Source: Deinococcus sp. AB2017081
Lineage (GTDB): Bacteria > Deinococcota > Deinococci > Deinococcales > Deinococcaceae
NCBI RefSeq assembly: GCF_034440735.1
Contig: NZ_CP140098.1
Location: forward strand, 3,577,501-3,641,500
Length of the DNA: 64,000 nucleotides
Direction: 5' to 3'
The position numbers were made by a program, and so were the translations under genes. Positions 17,605 through 25,743 of this stretch are shown here, in pieces (position 1 is the stretch's first letter; each line of letters starts with the position of its first letter). The notes below the pieces were generated by a model. That model did not search any database, was not told the origin of the DNA, and was given only the letters and a program-made list of their open reading frames with translations.

Positions 17605-19134
17605 TCAGCCCGTCAGCGCGTCCAGTTGCAGGGCCAGCCACCACAGGGCGCGGGTGTCCGGCTGCCCCAGGGGCCGTCCGGTCAGGGCCTCGATCCGCTC
17701 CATGCGGTAGCGCAGCGTGTTGGCGTGGATGCCCAGCCGGGCGGCCGTGTCGACCTGCGAGAACCCCGTCTCGGACAGGGTGCGGATGGTGGCGACCAGA
17801 CCATCTGCGCCGCGCACGTCACGCAGCGGCCCCAGCAGACCGCGGGTCAGGTCGGTCTGCGCATCCCGGTCGCCGCTCAGGGCGCGCGGCACGAGCACCT
17901 CGGCGTAGGAGCGGAGCATCCCGGGGCGGGCATACGCGGCCAGCGACAGGGCCTCGGCGCGGCCCTGGGCCAGGGCGTCGGCCCCGGCGCGGGTGCGGGA
18001 GTACACCATGCCGCCGGCAGCGGTGGCCGACTCCTGCCAGCCCAGACGGGCCCACAGGCGCGCGGCGGGCACCGACGCCGGCAGCAGGAACCACACCGTG
18101 TTCAGGTTCACGCTGACCAGCGGCGACGCGCCCAGGGACGACAGCACGCCCCGCAGCTCCTGGGCGGCCCGCTCGCGCCCGGCGAAGCCCTCCGGGCTCA
18201 GGGGCAGGGTATCGCGCAGCACCAGCAGACCCACGGCGTACTCGCCGTCCGGGTCGAAACCCAGCCGGGCGGCGCGTTCCTGCGCGGTCGGGTCGCCGGT
18301 GAAGCGGCCCTCCAGCAGGGTGTCCACGAAGGCGTAGCCCAGTCTGGCCTCGCGCACCTCGGCGTCGCGCTGGGCCAGGAGCAGCAGGCCCACGACAGTC
18401 GCGGCGTGCTCGGCGGCACGGACGGCCAGGTCGTCGGGGGCACCGTCCGGCCGCTCACGCCCGCCCCCGCCCGCCACCCAGACGCCGCCCTCGCGGGCAC
18501 CGCGCAGCACGACCGGCACCAGCGTGCCGCCGGCCAGGCTGCGGGGGCCGGTGCCGGGGCGCGCCAGGGCGGCCAGCACCTCGCCCGCGTCCGGGGCCGG
18601 GCCGGGCGTGAGCGGCGTGCCGGCAGCCGAGCACACCACCGCCGCGCATCCCAGCCCGTCCGCCAGGGTCTGCGCCACGTCCGTGACGCTCCCCCCCAGC
18701 GCAGCTCGGGTCAGGGCCCGGTGGATGCGCTCGCTGCGGCGAAGCACGTCGGCCTGCTCCCGCAGGATGTGGCCGTGGACTTCCTGCACCACCTGCGCGA
18801 AGGGGACGTCGTACGGCAGTTCCAGCGTGGGAATGCCACGCGCGGCGAGCGGCGCGGCGACCTCAGGCGGAAAGGTGGCGAAGAAGTGCGGAACCGCCAG
18901 CACCACGGCGGCCGGATCGCAGGCGGCGAGGTCATGGCCGAACGCAGAGAGGGCCGCGCCGGTGTGGGGCCACGACAGCCCGGTGGTGAGCAGGAAGGTG
19001 CCGGGCGTGACCCAGCGCGGCGTCTCGGGCACATCAACCACATGGGCCAGCCGCACCTCGCGCTGCATGTCGCCGGCTCCCACCGCACGCGCGCCGGCCA
19101 GCGACGGCAGCGTCAGGGCGTCATGGTTACGCAC
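17605..19134 (-). CDS. PucR-family transcriptional regulator
   Basis: A 509-residue activator of the PucR/CdaR type. The N-terminal PucR sensor domain starts ALTLPSLAGARAVGAGDMQR, a GGDEF-like middle region follows, and the C-terminal helix-turn-helix is FSQVDTAARLGIHANTLRYRMERIE. In Bacillus, PucR controls purine catabolism; here the gene sits between eutBC and an APC permease and about 2 kb from uricase, so it may govern ethanolamine use, purine use or both. The GTG at 19134 is chosen because CCGGAGG lies 6 nt upstream; longer in-frame starts lack a binding site. Confidence 0.88.
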   Translation of the reverse strand: MRNHDALTLPSLAGARAVGAGDMQREVRLAHVVDVPETPRWVTPGTFLLTTGLSWPHTGAALSAFGHDLAACDPAAVVLAVPHFFATFPPEVAAPLAARGIPTLELPYDVPFAQVVQEVHGHILREQADVLRRSERIHRALTRAALGGSVTDVAQTLADGLGCAAVVCSAAGTPLTPGPAPDAGEVLAALARPGTGPRSLAGGTLVPVVLRGAREGGVWVAGGGGRERPDGAPDDLAVRAAEHAATVVGLLLLAQRDAEVREARLGYAFVDTLLEGRFTGDPTAQERAARLGFDPDGEYAVGLLVLRDTLPLSPEGFAGRERAAQELRGVLSSLGASPLVSVNLNTVWFLLPASVPAARLWARLGWQESATAAGGMVYSRTRAGADALAQGRAEALSLAAYARPGMLRSYAEVLVPRALSGDRDAQTDLTRGLLGPLRDVRGADGLVATIRTLSETGFSQVDTAARLGIHANTLRYRMERIEALTGRPLGQPDTRALWWLALQLDALTG

Positions 19135-19314
19135 GGGCACCTCCGGAGACCACGGGGCATGCCCCAGCTTACGCCACTGCATGGTGAACTGCCTCCAGCG
19201 ATCCGAGGCCCGCATTGGAGCTTCACCATAAGGCGAGGTTCGCACCTGACCTTTAGGCTTCATGAAACCCCTGGCCATCGCCCCGTGTGCCCCCGCTCCC
19301 CCCGCGAGGTTCCC

Positions 19315-20730
19315 ATGACCGTACCGAGTTCTTCCGTGAGCACCGCACCCGCCCCGTCAAAACTCGGGCTGTGGGGTGTGGTCATGGTCATCTATTTCGC
19401 CGTGGCCGGCGGCGCCTTCGGGATCGAGGGGCTGGTCGGGTCGTCCGCGCCGGGCATGGCGCTGGTGCTCACGCTGGTCACGCCGCTGATCTGGAGCATT
19501 CCCACCGTGCTGATGGTCACGGAACTGTCCACCGCCATGCCGGTCGAGGGCGGGTACTACGTGTGGGTCAAGCGTGGACTGGGCCGCTTCTGGGGCTTCT
19601 GCCAGGGCTGGACGGCATGGCTGTACGGCGTGGTGATCGCGGCCTCCTTCGCGGCCCTGTTCCGCGATTACACGAGTTCGTTCCTGAACCTCGCCTTCGG
19701 GGTGGAGCTGCTCGATCAGAACCCGCTGGCGGGCTGGCTGGTCGCGGTGGCGCTGATCATCACCTTCGCGCTGGTGAACATCCGGGGGGCCAAGGCGGTC
19801 GGCGACTCCAGCAAGGTCTTCGCGGCCATGGTCTTCGTGCCGTTCATCGTCATGATCGTCCTGGCCGCCGCGAAATACGCCGCGAATCCCGTGCCGTTCT
19901 GGCAGCCGCTCACACCGCCCGACACCGGTCTGGTCGGGGCCTTCGGGCTGGGGCTGTTCATCGTCATGTACAACTACCTGGGCTGGGACAGCATCAGCAC
20001 CGTGCTGGGCGAGATCCGCAATCCGCTGAAGGTCGTGCCCCGCGCCATGCTGATCGCCGTGCCGCTGGTCATCCTGGGCTACCTGCTGCCGGTGCTGGCC
20101 GGGCTGGTCGCCGGGGCCGACTGGACGACCTGGGGCGACAGCGCGAACTTCCCGGAGCTGGCCGCCGCGATCGGCGGGCGCTGGCTGGGCGTGTGGGTGG
20201 CGCTGGGCGGCATGTTCTGCGCCATGGGCCTGTTCAACGCGATGGTGCTGTCGAATTCGCGCCTGCCCTTCATCTTCGCCGCCGACCACTACCTGCCCGC
20301 CCGCTACGTGGAACGGCATCCGGTGTACGGCACGCCGTTCCGGTCGATCATCCTGGTGTCGGTGGTGTACGCCGCGCTGGCCTTCGGGCCGTTCGAGCGG
20401 CTGGCGGTCACGACCGTACTGCTGTACGGCGTGTCGCTGATCCTCCAGTTCCTGGCGCTGATCGCCCTGCGCGTCACGGCCCCGGACATGCCCCGGCCCT
20501 TCCGCATTCCCGGCGGCCTGCCCGGCGTGATCCTCGTGGCGCTGCTGCCCACCGCGATCATCCTGCTGGCCGTGCGCGGCACGGTTCTCGAGGAGGGCAC
20601 GGGCTTCCTGACGCTGGCCGGCATGCTGCTGCTGTCCGCACCGCTGGCGTACGTGCTGCTCGGGGCCGTGTTCAAGCGCGGCAAGGCCGACACGCTGACA
20701 CACGACCTGCGCCCCGCGCAGATGGACTGA
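19315..20730 (+). CDS. APC-superfamily amino acid/amine permease
   Basis: A 471-residue transporter with about 12 hydrophobic segments. The first helix carries VMVIYFAVAGGAFGIEGLVG, with the Gly-rich substrate-binding kink of APC transporters, and helix 6 contains YNYLGWDSISTVLGEIRNP. Members import amino acids, polyamines or ethanolamine by proton symport. The divergent pucR and the eut/gab genes suggest ethanolamine, GABA or putrescine as substrate; this is inferred. GCGAGGT lies 4 nt before the ATG. It converges on uraH, with 12 bp between stops. Confidence 0.88.
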   Translation: MTVPSSSVSTAPAPSKLGLWGVVMVIYFAVAGGAFGIEGLVGSSAPGMALVLTLVTPLIWSIPTVLMVTELSTAMPVEGGYYVWVKRGLGRFWGFCQGWTAWLYGVVIAASFAALFRDYTSSFLNLAFGVELLDQNPLAGWLVAVALIITFALVNIRGAKAVGDSSKVFAAMVFVPFIVMIVLAAAKYAANPVPFWQPLTPPDTGLVGAFGLGLFIVMYNYLGWDSISTVLGEIRNPLKVVPRAMLIAVPLVILGYLLPVLAGLVAGADWTTWGDSANFPELAAAIGGRWLGVWVALGGMFCAMGLFNAMVLSNSRLPFIFAADHYLPARYVERHPVYGTPFRSIILVSVVYAALAFGPFERLAVTTVLLYGVSLILQFLALIALRVTAPDMPRPFRIPGGLPGVILVALLPTAIILLAVRGTVLEEGTGFLTLAGMLLLSAPLAYVLLGAVFKRGKADTLTHDLRPAQMD

Positions 20731-20742
20731 GGCGAACCCTGC

Positions 20743-21099
20743 TCAGCTGCCCCGGTACGTCGAGTACGACCACGGCGTCATGACCAACGGCACGTGATAG
20801 TGCCCGCCCGCGTCCGCGACGGTGAAGCGCAGGGTGACCACATCCAGAAAGGGCGGGGTTGAGGCTGCCGCGAAGTCGGAGTAGTAAGCGCCCACATGGA
20901 AGGTCAGTTCGTACGTGCCGGCGCTGAGGGTGCCGCGCTCGATCAGCGGGGCGTCCGTGCGGCCGTCGGCGTTGGTAATGGCCTCGTTCAGTTTGCGCCG
21001 CGTGTGCCCCGTGACATCGTGCAGTTCCACCCGCACACCCTGGGCGGGGCGACCCCGCGCCGTGTCCAGCACGTGTGTGCTCAGGCCTCCGCCGGTCAT
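20743..21099 (-). CDS. uraH: 5-hydroxyisourate hydrolase
   Basis: A 118-residue transthyretin-like enzyme that hydrolyses 5-hydroxyisourate, the product of uricase, to OHCU. The N-terminal signature LSTHVLDTARGRPAQGV and the C-terminal YRGS tetrapeptide with the preceding GGHYHVPLVMTPWSYSTYRG are intact, so the active-site His, Arg and Ser are present. The ATG at 21099 has GGAGG 6 nt upstream. It is the last gene of a uraD-uricase-uraH set. Confidence 0.96.
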   Translation of the reverse strand: MTGGGLSTHVLDTARGRPAQGVRVELHDVTGHTRRKLNEAITNADGRTDAPLIERGTLSAGTYELTFHVGAYYSDFAAASTPPFLDVVTLRFTVADAGGHYHVPLVMTPWSYSTYRGS

Positions 21100-21176
21100 C
21101 CGGAACCTCCGCGATTCCAGCACAGGCCGTGGACACATCGGCCTGTCCTTCCACCGCTCCTGTCCCGTATTCCTCT

Positions 21177-21210
21177 CAGACTCGCTCTCCTGCGGATCTC
21201 TGCGAGTCTG
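21177..21210 (-). repeat. Intercistronic hairpin between uricase and uraH
   Basis: A perfect 9-bp stem, CAGACTCGC/GCGAGTCTG, with a 16-nt loop in the 145-bp gap. It could reduce readthrough into uraH or stabilise the uricase message. Confidence 0.5.
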
Positions 21211-21244
21211 CTCGGATTCGCCTTCGGCTCACCGGAGTCTCTGT

Positions 21245-22114
21245 TCATGCCCGTTCCACCCACGCCTCCATCAGACCGTAGGGCTCGGGATCGACGTGGA
21301 AGATCTCGTTGTCGTTCTCCAGGCCGAAGCGTTCCAGGTTGTACCGCAGGTGGTGGCGGTTGGGCATCTGGAACCACACGCGCGAGATCTCCGGGCATGC
21401 GCCCAGCACGGCCTCGCCCAGGCGGTACAGGGTGTTCTGGAGGCTGGGCGAGTAGTGGTCGGTGAAGGTGCGCTGGATCTGATCGTATGCCCGCTGCCAC
21501 ACGGCGTCGTAGTCACAGCTGGCAGCGGCGTACTCCCACTTCGCGGTCACGACGGTCGCCATGATCCGGTCGTGCGATTCCGGCAGGGTCGTGAAGCGCT
21601 CGTCCAGCACGTACCCGGCCCAGCCGCTCTGGGTGGTCTTCAGGACAGATAGCTCATCAATGCCGCTCGTGACGGCAAACGTCTGACCGTCAGTAGTCTC
21701 GACGCGCACCGTGTGCTTGGGCATCTGCCGCACGAAGCCGTGGTCGTGCCCGGCGTCCCCCTCGCCCGGCAGGCGTGCCCACAGGTGCTCGGTGAATTCT
21801 GCAAAGCCCCCGGTGACCCTCGGGCCGGTCTGCACGAAATGGGCCAGGAGTTCCTTGCCGAACTCCTCGACGCTGCTCGCGAAGCCCTCCTTCGCCAGCG
21901 CGTAGATGGTGTTCCGCACGGTATCGGTGGCGAGCAGGCCCGCGTTGTCGCCGTCGGCGTGGGCCGCCCCGAAGTCGCCGGTCATGGCGACCCGCACGCG
22001 CACATCCCGCACCTCGTGCCGGGGCGTGTCCCGGAACACCTTGAACAGCTGGACGTCGGCCTTGCCGTAGTTGTTGTCGCCCAGCTTCACCTTCACCCGC
22101 AGCGTGTCCGTCAT
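21245..22114 (-). CDS. Urate oxidase (uricase)
   Basis: A 289-residue cofactor-free uricase that oxidises urate to 5-hydroxyisourate. Family features are GDNNYGKADVQLFKVFRD near residue 12 (catalytic Lys), LLATDTVRNTIYALAKEGF near 60 (catalytic Thr), and the C-terminal RVWFQMPNRHHLRYNLERFG near 250. Length is typical. Its ATG overlaps the uraD stop (ATGA). Confidence 0.96.
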   Translation of the reverse strand: MTDTLRVKVKLGDNNYGKADVQLFKVFRDTPRHEVRDVRVRVAMTGDFGAAHADGDNAGLLATDTVRNTIYALAKEGFASSVEEFGKELLAHFVQTGPRVTGGFAEFTEHLWARLPGEGDAGHDHGFVRQMPKHTVRVETTDGQTFAVTSGIDELSVLKTTQSGWAGYVLDERFTTLPESHDRIMATVVTAKWEYAAASCDYDAVWQRAYDQIQRTFTDHYSPSLQNTLYRLGEAVLGACPEISRVWFQMPNRHHLRYNLERFGLENDNEIFHVDPEPYGLMEAWVERA

Positions 22115-22647
22115 GCGTCCTCCTCCGTGATCAGATCCAGCACCCGCAGCCGGGCGATCCGGCCGATCTCATGCAGGGCCGCCGCCCGCTCCTGCTCGGG
22201 CGTGTTCGCCAGCCGCCGCCGCGCCCCCTCGAAGATGCTGGCCTTCGTATGCTCGCGGACACACACCACATACGGCAGGCCGAAGCGCTCGTGGTACGCG
22301 GCGTTAAGCCGGTGGAACTCGGCGTACTCGTCGGAGCTGAGGCGATCCAGACCCGCCGACGCCTGTTCGTGGGCACTCTCGGGGGTCAGGTCACCGGCCA
22401 GCGCGGCCTTGCCCGCCAGATCGGGGTGGGCACGGATCAGGGCCACCTGCTCCTCCTGCGAGTCGGCATCGAAGGCGCTGGCGAAGGCGGCGGCCACCGC
22501 CTCGGCACTGGCAAACGGCCGCGCCTGCGCGACCACCCGCGCATACCGGGGCGAGTGCTCCAGCACGCCCGCGAACTGGGCCTCGAAGTCCTGGGCACTC
22601 AGGGCGTTGATCTCGGACAGCGTCCGGGGGAATCTCGCAGTCACCAC
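22111..22647 (-). CDS. uraD: OHCU decarboxylase
   Basis: A 178-residue 2-oxo-4-hydroxy-4-carboxy-5-ureidoimidazoline decarboxylase, which makes (S)-allantoin. The catalytic His lies in LIRAHPDLAGK near residue 78 and the conserved FGLPYVVCVREHTK near 131 is present. GGAGG lies 6 nt before the GTG at 22647; the next codon is also GTG. It heads the three-gene urate-to-allantoin operon. The 130-bp gap upstream is shared with a divergent lipoprotein gene. Confidence 0.95.
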   Translation of the reverse strand: MVTARFPRTLSEINALSAQDFEAQFAGVLEHSPRYARVVAQARPFASAEAVAAAFASAFDADSQEEQVALIRAHPDLAGKAALAGDLTPESAHEQASAGLDRLSSDEYAEFHRLNAAYHERFGLPYVVCVREHTKASIFEGARRRLANTPEQERAAALHEIGRIARLRVLDLITEEDA

Positions 22648-22786
22648 ACCTCACCTCCAGAAAGCTCCCGCATTCTGCCGCACGCCTGCCCGCCGCGCCC
22701 ACCTGACCGGAAGGTGAGAAAAGCACGTCAGCGCACTGAAGCCAAACCCCACCCCATGTCACCGCCGGCCCGTCAGGGTGAGGAAC

Positions 22787-23572
22787 ATGACGCCCCTCCG
22801 TACCGCGCCCCGGCTCCTGTCGCTCGGCCTCCTGACCGTCCTGCTCGCCGCGTGCGGTGCAACCGTGACCGTCACGCCCGAACCGAACCCCACCCCGAAT
22901 CCGACGCCCACCCCGACCCCCAGCGAGGTCGCGGGCCTGATCAAGGGCAAGCTCACGCCCTTCAAGGCCGGAGACGCGAATTCGGTCTACGAGGGCAACG
23001 GGAAGCCTGCAAGCGATCCGCAGGGCGGCAGCCTTGTTGACTCCAACGGCAACCTGCTCACGGCCCTCGTGAGCGATCAGGGCGTGTTTGATATGGCTCT
23101 GCCGAACGTGGCAACCATGACGGCCTCACCGGATGCGAGTCTGTTATTCAACGTTCCAGATGTCTTCGGGTTGTGTGAGAGCAGTCAGACCACGGTGCCG
23201 GCTGGTCTCAAGGTCTATCCGATCAACTTCCTGACCACAGATACCAATAAGCGCATCGTGTCCGAAATCGACCCGAGCAAATCCAACCTGAACTACCGCA
23301 CGTGGTGGTTCTCCAACATGGCAGCGACCGTGAAGTACACAGGCAACTGCACTGGGCTGGGGGCGATCAATACGACCTTCGCGCTCAAGCGCGGCTGGAA
23401 TCTGATAGTCCAGGAAACCAATCCTGGCGTCTCGACCACGTACAAGGCATCGACGCAGCCGACGACGGCCGTGTCATGGCAGTACGCCGCCAACAGTCTG
23501 AACGCCACGGCACTCCAGTACCCCAACCTGCTGACGCCCTGGAAGAACCTCCCCCAGTACCGCAACCGCTGA
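22787..23572 (+). CDS. Hypothetical lipoprotein
   Basis: A 261-residue exported protein of unknown function. The signal peptide ends in a lipobox LLAAC (Cys about residue 22), followed by a TP-repeat linker (PNPTPNPTPTPTP) and a globular region of about 210 residues with two Cys (LCESS, TGNCTGLG). The pattern of Trp and Asn residues near KRGWNLIVQE suggests a beta-rich domain. Similar small lipoproteins with carboxypeptidase-regulatory-like beta domains are common in Deinococcus, but I cannot assign this one. A GTG at 22778 is an alternative start. A terminator-like hairpin follows. Confidence 0.8.
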   Translation: MTPLRTAPRLLSLGLLTVLLAACGATVTVTPEPNPTPNPTPTPTPSEVAGLIKGKLTPFKAGDANSVYEGNGKPASDPQGGSLVDSNGNLLTALVSDQGVFDMALPNVATMTASPDASLLFNVPDVFGLCESSQTTVPAGLKVYPINFLTTDTNKRIVSEIDPSKSNLNYRTWWFSNMAATVKYTGNCTGLGAINTTFALKRGWNLIVQETNPGVSTTYKASTQPTTAVSWQYAANSLNATALQYPNLLTPWKNLPQYRNR

Positions 23573-23585
23573 TCTTCCCTGCCCA

Positions 23586-23617
23586 CGGCGACCGGCACTC
23601 CGCGTGTCCGGTCGCCG
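23586..23617 (+). terminator. Hairpin after the lipoprotein gene
   Basis: A perfect 10-bp stem, CGGCGACCGG/CCGGTCGCCG, with a 12-nt loop 14 bp after the stop. No T-tract follows. Confidence 0.6.
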
Positions 23618-23635
23618 CTCTGCTGCGGCCCGCTC

Positions 23636-23641
23636 TACAGT
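23636..23641 (+). promoter_or_regulatory. -10 box of the glycerate kinase gene
   Basis: TACAGT ends 6 nt before the ATG at 23648, matching the leaderless arrangement. No Shine-Dalgarno sequence is present. Confidence 0.55.
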
Positions 23642-23647
23642 GACCGG

Positions 23648-24871
23648 ATGGACGTCCGTGCCCTGCTCCGCGAGACCTACCGTGCCGCGCTGGACGGCGT
23701 GCGGCCGGAGGCGCTGCTGGCTCCGCATCTGACCGGCACGCGGCCACATTTCGTGCTGGCCTTCGGGAAGGCGGCGGTGCCGATGGCGCGGGTGGCGCTG
23801 GAGGCGTTTCCGGGCGTGCCCGCGCTGGTGGTGCCGCCCGTGTGGGAGGACGTGCCGGGGGCCGAGGTGATCGCGGGGTCGCATCCGGTGCCCGACACCG
23901 CGAGCGTGCGGGCCGCCGAGCGGGCGCTGGAGCGGCTGTCCGCGCACCAGGCCGGTCAGACGGTACTGGTGCTGGTGTCGGGCGGGGGGAGTGCGCTGCT
24001 GTGTGCTCCGGACGGCGTGACGCTGGAACAGAAGGGAGCGCTGACCCGGGCACTGCTGCGGGCCGGAGCCGACATCCGCGAGCTGAACACGGTGCGCAAA
24101 CACCTGTCGCGGGTCAAGGGCGGGCGGCTGGCGGCGGCGACCCGTGCCCATATCCGGGCGCTGCTCCTCAGCGACGTGGTGGGCGACGATCCCGCGACCA
24201 TCGCCAGCGGGCCGACCGTGCCCGATCCCTCGACCTTCGCGGACGCGCTGGCCGTGCTGGATCGCTACGGCGTGGACGCCCCCGAGACCCGCGCCCACCT
24301 CCACGCCGGTCTGCGCGGCGACGTGCCCGAGACGCCGAAGGCCCTGCCGGACGTGTCGACGACCGTGATCGGCAGCACCCGGTTGCTGCTGGAGGCCGCC
24401 CGCACGCATCTGGAGGGGCGCGGCGTGCGGGCCGTGATTCTGGGCGACGCCTTCGTGGGCGACGTGCAGGAGGTGGCCCGGAGTCACGCGGCGGCGGTGC
24501 GTGACGCCCTGACCACTGGCAAGCCAGTCGTTCTGATCTCGGGCGGCGAGGCGACCGTGCGGGTGCGCGGGAACGGCGTGGGCGGACGCAACACGGAATT
24601 TGCGCTGTGGCTGCTGCGCGAGCTGGACGGTGTGGGTGTGCATGCCCTGTCGGCCGGATCGGATGGTGTGGACGGCAGCAGCCACGCGGCCGGGGCGTTC
24701 CTGACACCGGACACCCAGACGCGGGCCGACCGTGCTGGACTGGACTCGGCCGCCTTCCTGAACCGCAACGACGCCGCGTCGTTCTTCGCGGCACTGGGCG
24801 ACCTGCTCGTGACCGGCCCCAGCGGGCACAACCTGAACGACCTGCGGCTGATCGCGGTGAATCTGGGGTGA
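23648..24871 (+). CDS. Glycerate 2-kinase (type II)
   Basis: A 407-residue kinase of the MOFRL/DUF4147 family, which phosphorylates D-glycerate to 2-phosphoglycerate. Motifs are VLAFGKAAVPMARVAL near residue 36, LVLVSGGGSALLCAP near 106, LLLSDVVGDDPATIASGPTV near 172 and VLISGGEATVRVRGNGVGGR near 297. It can feed glyoxylate-derived glycerate into glycolysis, which fits the ureide genes downstream, although the partner enzymes (glyoxylate carboligase, tartronate semialdehyde reductase) are not in the window. It appears to be transcribed from its own leaderless promoter. Confidence 0.92.
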   Translation: MDVRALLRETYRAALDGVRPEALLAPHLTGTRPHFVLAFGKAAVPMARVALEAFPGVPALVVPPVWEDVPGAEVIAGSHPVPDTASVRAAERALERLSAHQAGQTVLVLVSGGGSALLCAPDGVTLEQKGALTRALLRAGADIRELNTVRKHLSRVKGGRLAAATRAHIRALLLSDVVGDDPATIASGPTVPDPSTFADALAVLDRYGVDAPETRAHLHAGLRGDVPETPKALPDVSTTVIGSTRLLLEAARTHLEGRGVRAVILGDAFVGDVQEVARSHAAAVRDALTTGKPVVLISGGEATVRVRGNGVGGRNTEFALWLLRELDGVGVHALSAGSDGVDGSSHAAGAFLTPDTQTRADRAGLDSAAFLNRNDAASFFAALGDLLVTGPSGHNLNDLRLIAVNLG

Positions 24872-25178
24872 CCGGCGGGTGGGAGCGAGCAGCGGCATGA
24901 CCCAGCCACCGACGCGACGCGCTCCGGATCGATATCGAGATGGGTCGTACAGTTCAATCCTGTCCTCAACCGCTCCACATATTGTGCCGCGACATACGCA
25001 CCACACAATTCACAGCAGTTACGCTGACCACGTCAATAAAGAGGACTGTCGGAACAGGTGAGAGACCTGTCCGGTCAGGCATTCTGAGACGGTGTCAACC
25101 ACATGGGATCACGCAGGAACGGAGATCAGCCCTGTCGGGCAATCTGCGACGTCTCTCTATTTGTTCCGGAGGTCTACT
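24872..25178. other. Leader region of the fasciclin gene
   Basis: A 307-bp gap with lower GC than its surroundings. It holds an inverted repeat ATTGTG/CACAAT (24981-25009), and two imperfect direct copies of a segment starting GGAAC and running through CCTGTC to CTGNGACG (25051-25090 and 25116-25150). The last part is the ribosome-binding region CCGGAGG. I see no gene; a structured 5' leader is possible. Confidence 0.5.
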
Positions 25179-25658
25179 ATGAAGAACATCATCCTCTGCA
25201 TCACCCTGCTGCTGACCAGTACCGCCGTCGCCGGAGGCGGCAGCACCGTGCCGTCCGGCACGACCATCGCGGGCGTCGTCTCGAACGACCCGAACTTCAG
25301 CACGCTGCTCGCCGCCGTGCAGGCCGCCGGTCTGGTCGAGACCCTGAGCGGCCCTGGCCCCTTCACGGTCTTCGCGCCGACGAACGCCGCCTTCGCGAAG
25401 ATCCCGCAGGCCGATCTCGACGCCCTGCTGAACGACCGCGAGAAGCTGCGCGCCGTGCTGCTGTACCACGTGGTGCCCGGCCGCGTGACCGCCGCGCAGG
25501 TCATGAACCTGACCACGGCCAAGACCGTGAACGGAGCGAACGTGAACGTCTCCATGATGGGCAGCAGTGTCATGATCAACGACTCCACCGTCACGCAGGC
25601 CGACATCCGCGCCAGCAACGGCGTGATCCACGTGATCGACACGGTGCTGATGCCCTGA
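25179..25658 (+). CDS. Secreted fasciclin-domain protein
   Basis: A 159-residue exported protein: signal peptide (residues 1-20, MKNIILCITLLLTSTAVAGG) and one FAS1 domain. FAS1 motifs are FSTLLAAVQAAGLVETLSG near residue 44, GPFTVFAPTNAAFAKIP near 65, LLYHVVPGRV near 100 and the terminal SNGVIHVIDTVLMP. Fasciclin domains mediate adhesion at the cell surface. CCGGAGGT lies 7 nt before the ATG. Confidence 0.93.
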   Translation: MKNIILCITLLLTSTAVAGGGSTVPSGTTIAGVVSNDPNFSTLLAAVQAAGLVETLSGPGPFTVFAPTNAAFAKIPQADLDALLNDREKLRAVLLYHVVPGRVTAAQVMNLTTAKTVNGANVNVSMMGSSVMINDSTVTQADIRASNGVIHVIDTVLMP

Positions 25659-25679
25659 GGTTCCCGCCTCACCACAGTG

Positions 25680-25714
25680 ACCGGGGAGGGGAGCCGCGCG
25701 CTCGCTTCCCCGGT
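25680..25714 (+). terminator. Hairpin after the fasciclin gene
   Basis: An 8-bp stem ACCGGGGA/TCCCCGGT with a 19-nt GC-rich loop, 22 bp after the stop and followed by a T/C-rich stretch. Confidence 0.55.
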
Positions 25715-25743
25715 TTCCGGTTCTCTCCCACAGGACTTTCACC

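Noticed and set aside
17626..20730. A 1034-codon plus-strand open frame ending with the APC permease
   Set aside because: The first 563 codons are antisense to the PucR gene and have no family features. The permease starts at 19315, where its first membrane helix begins.
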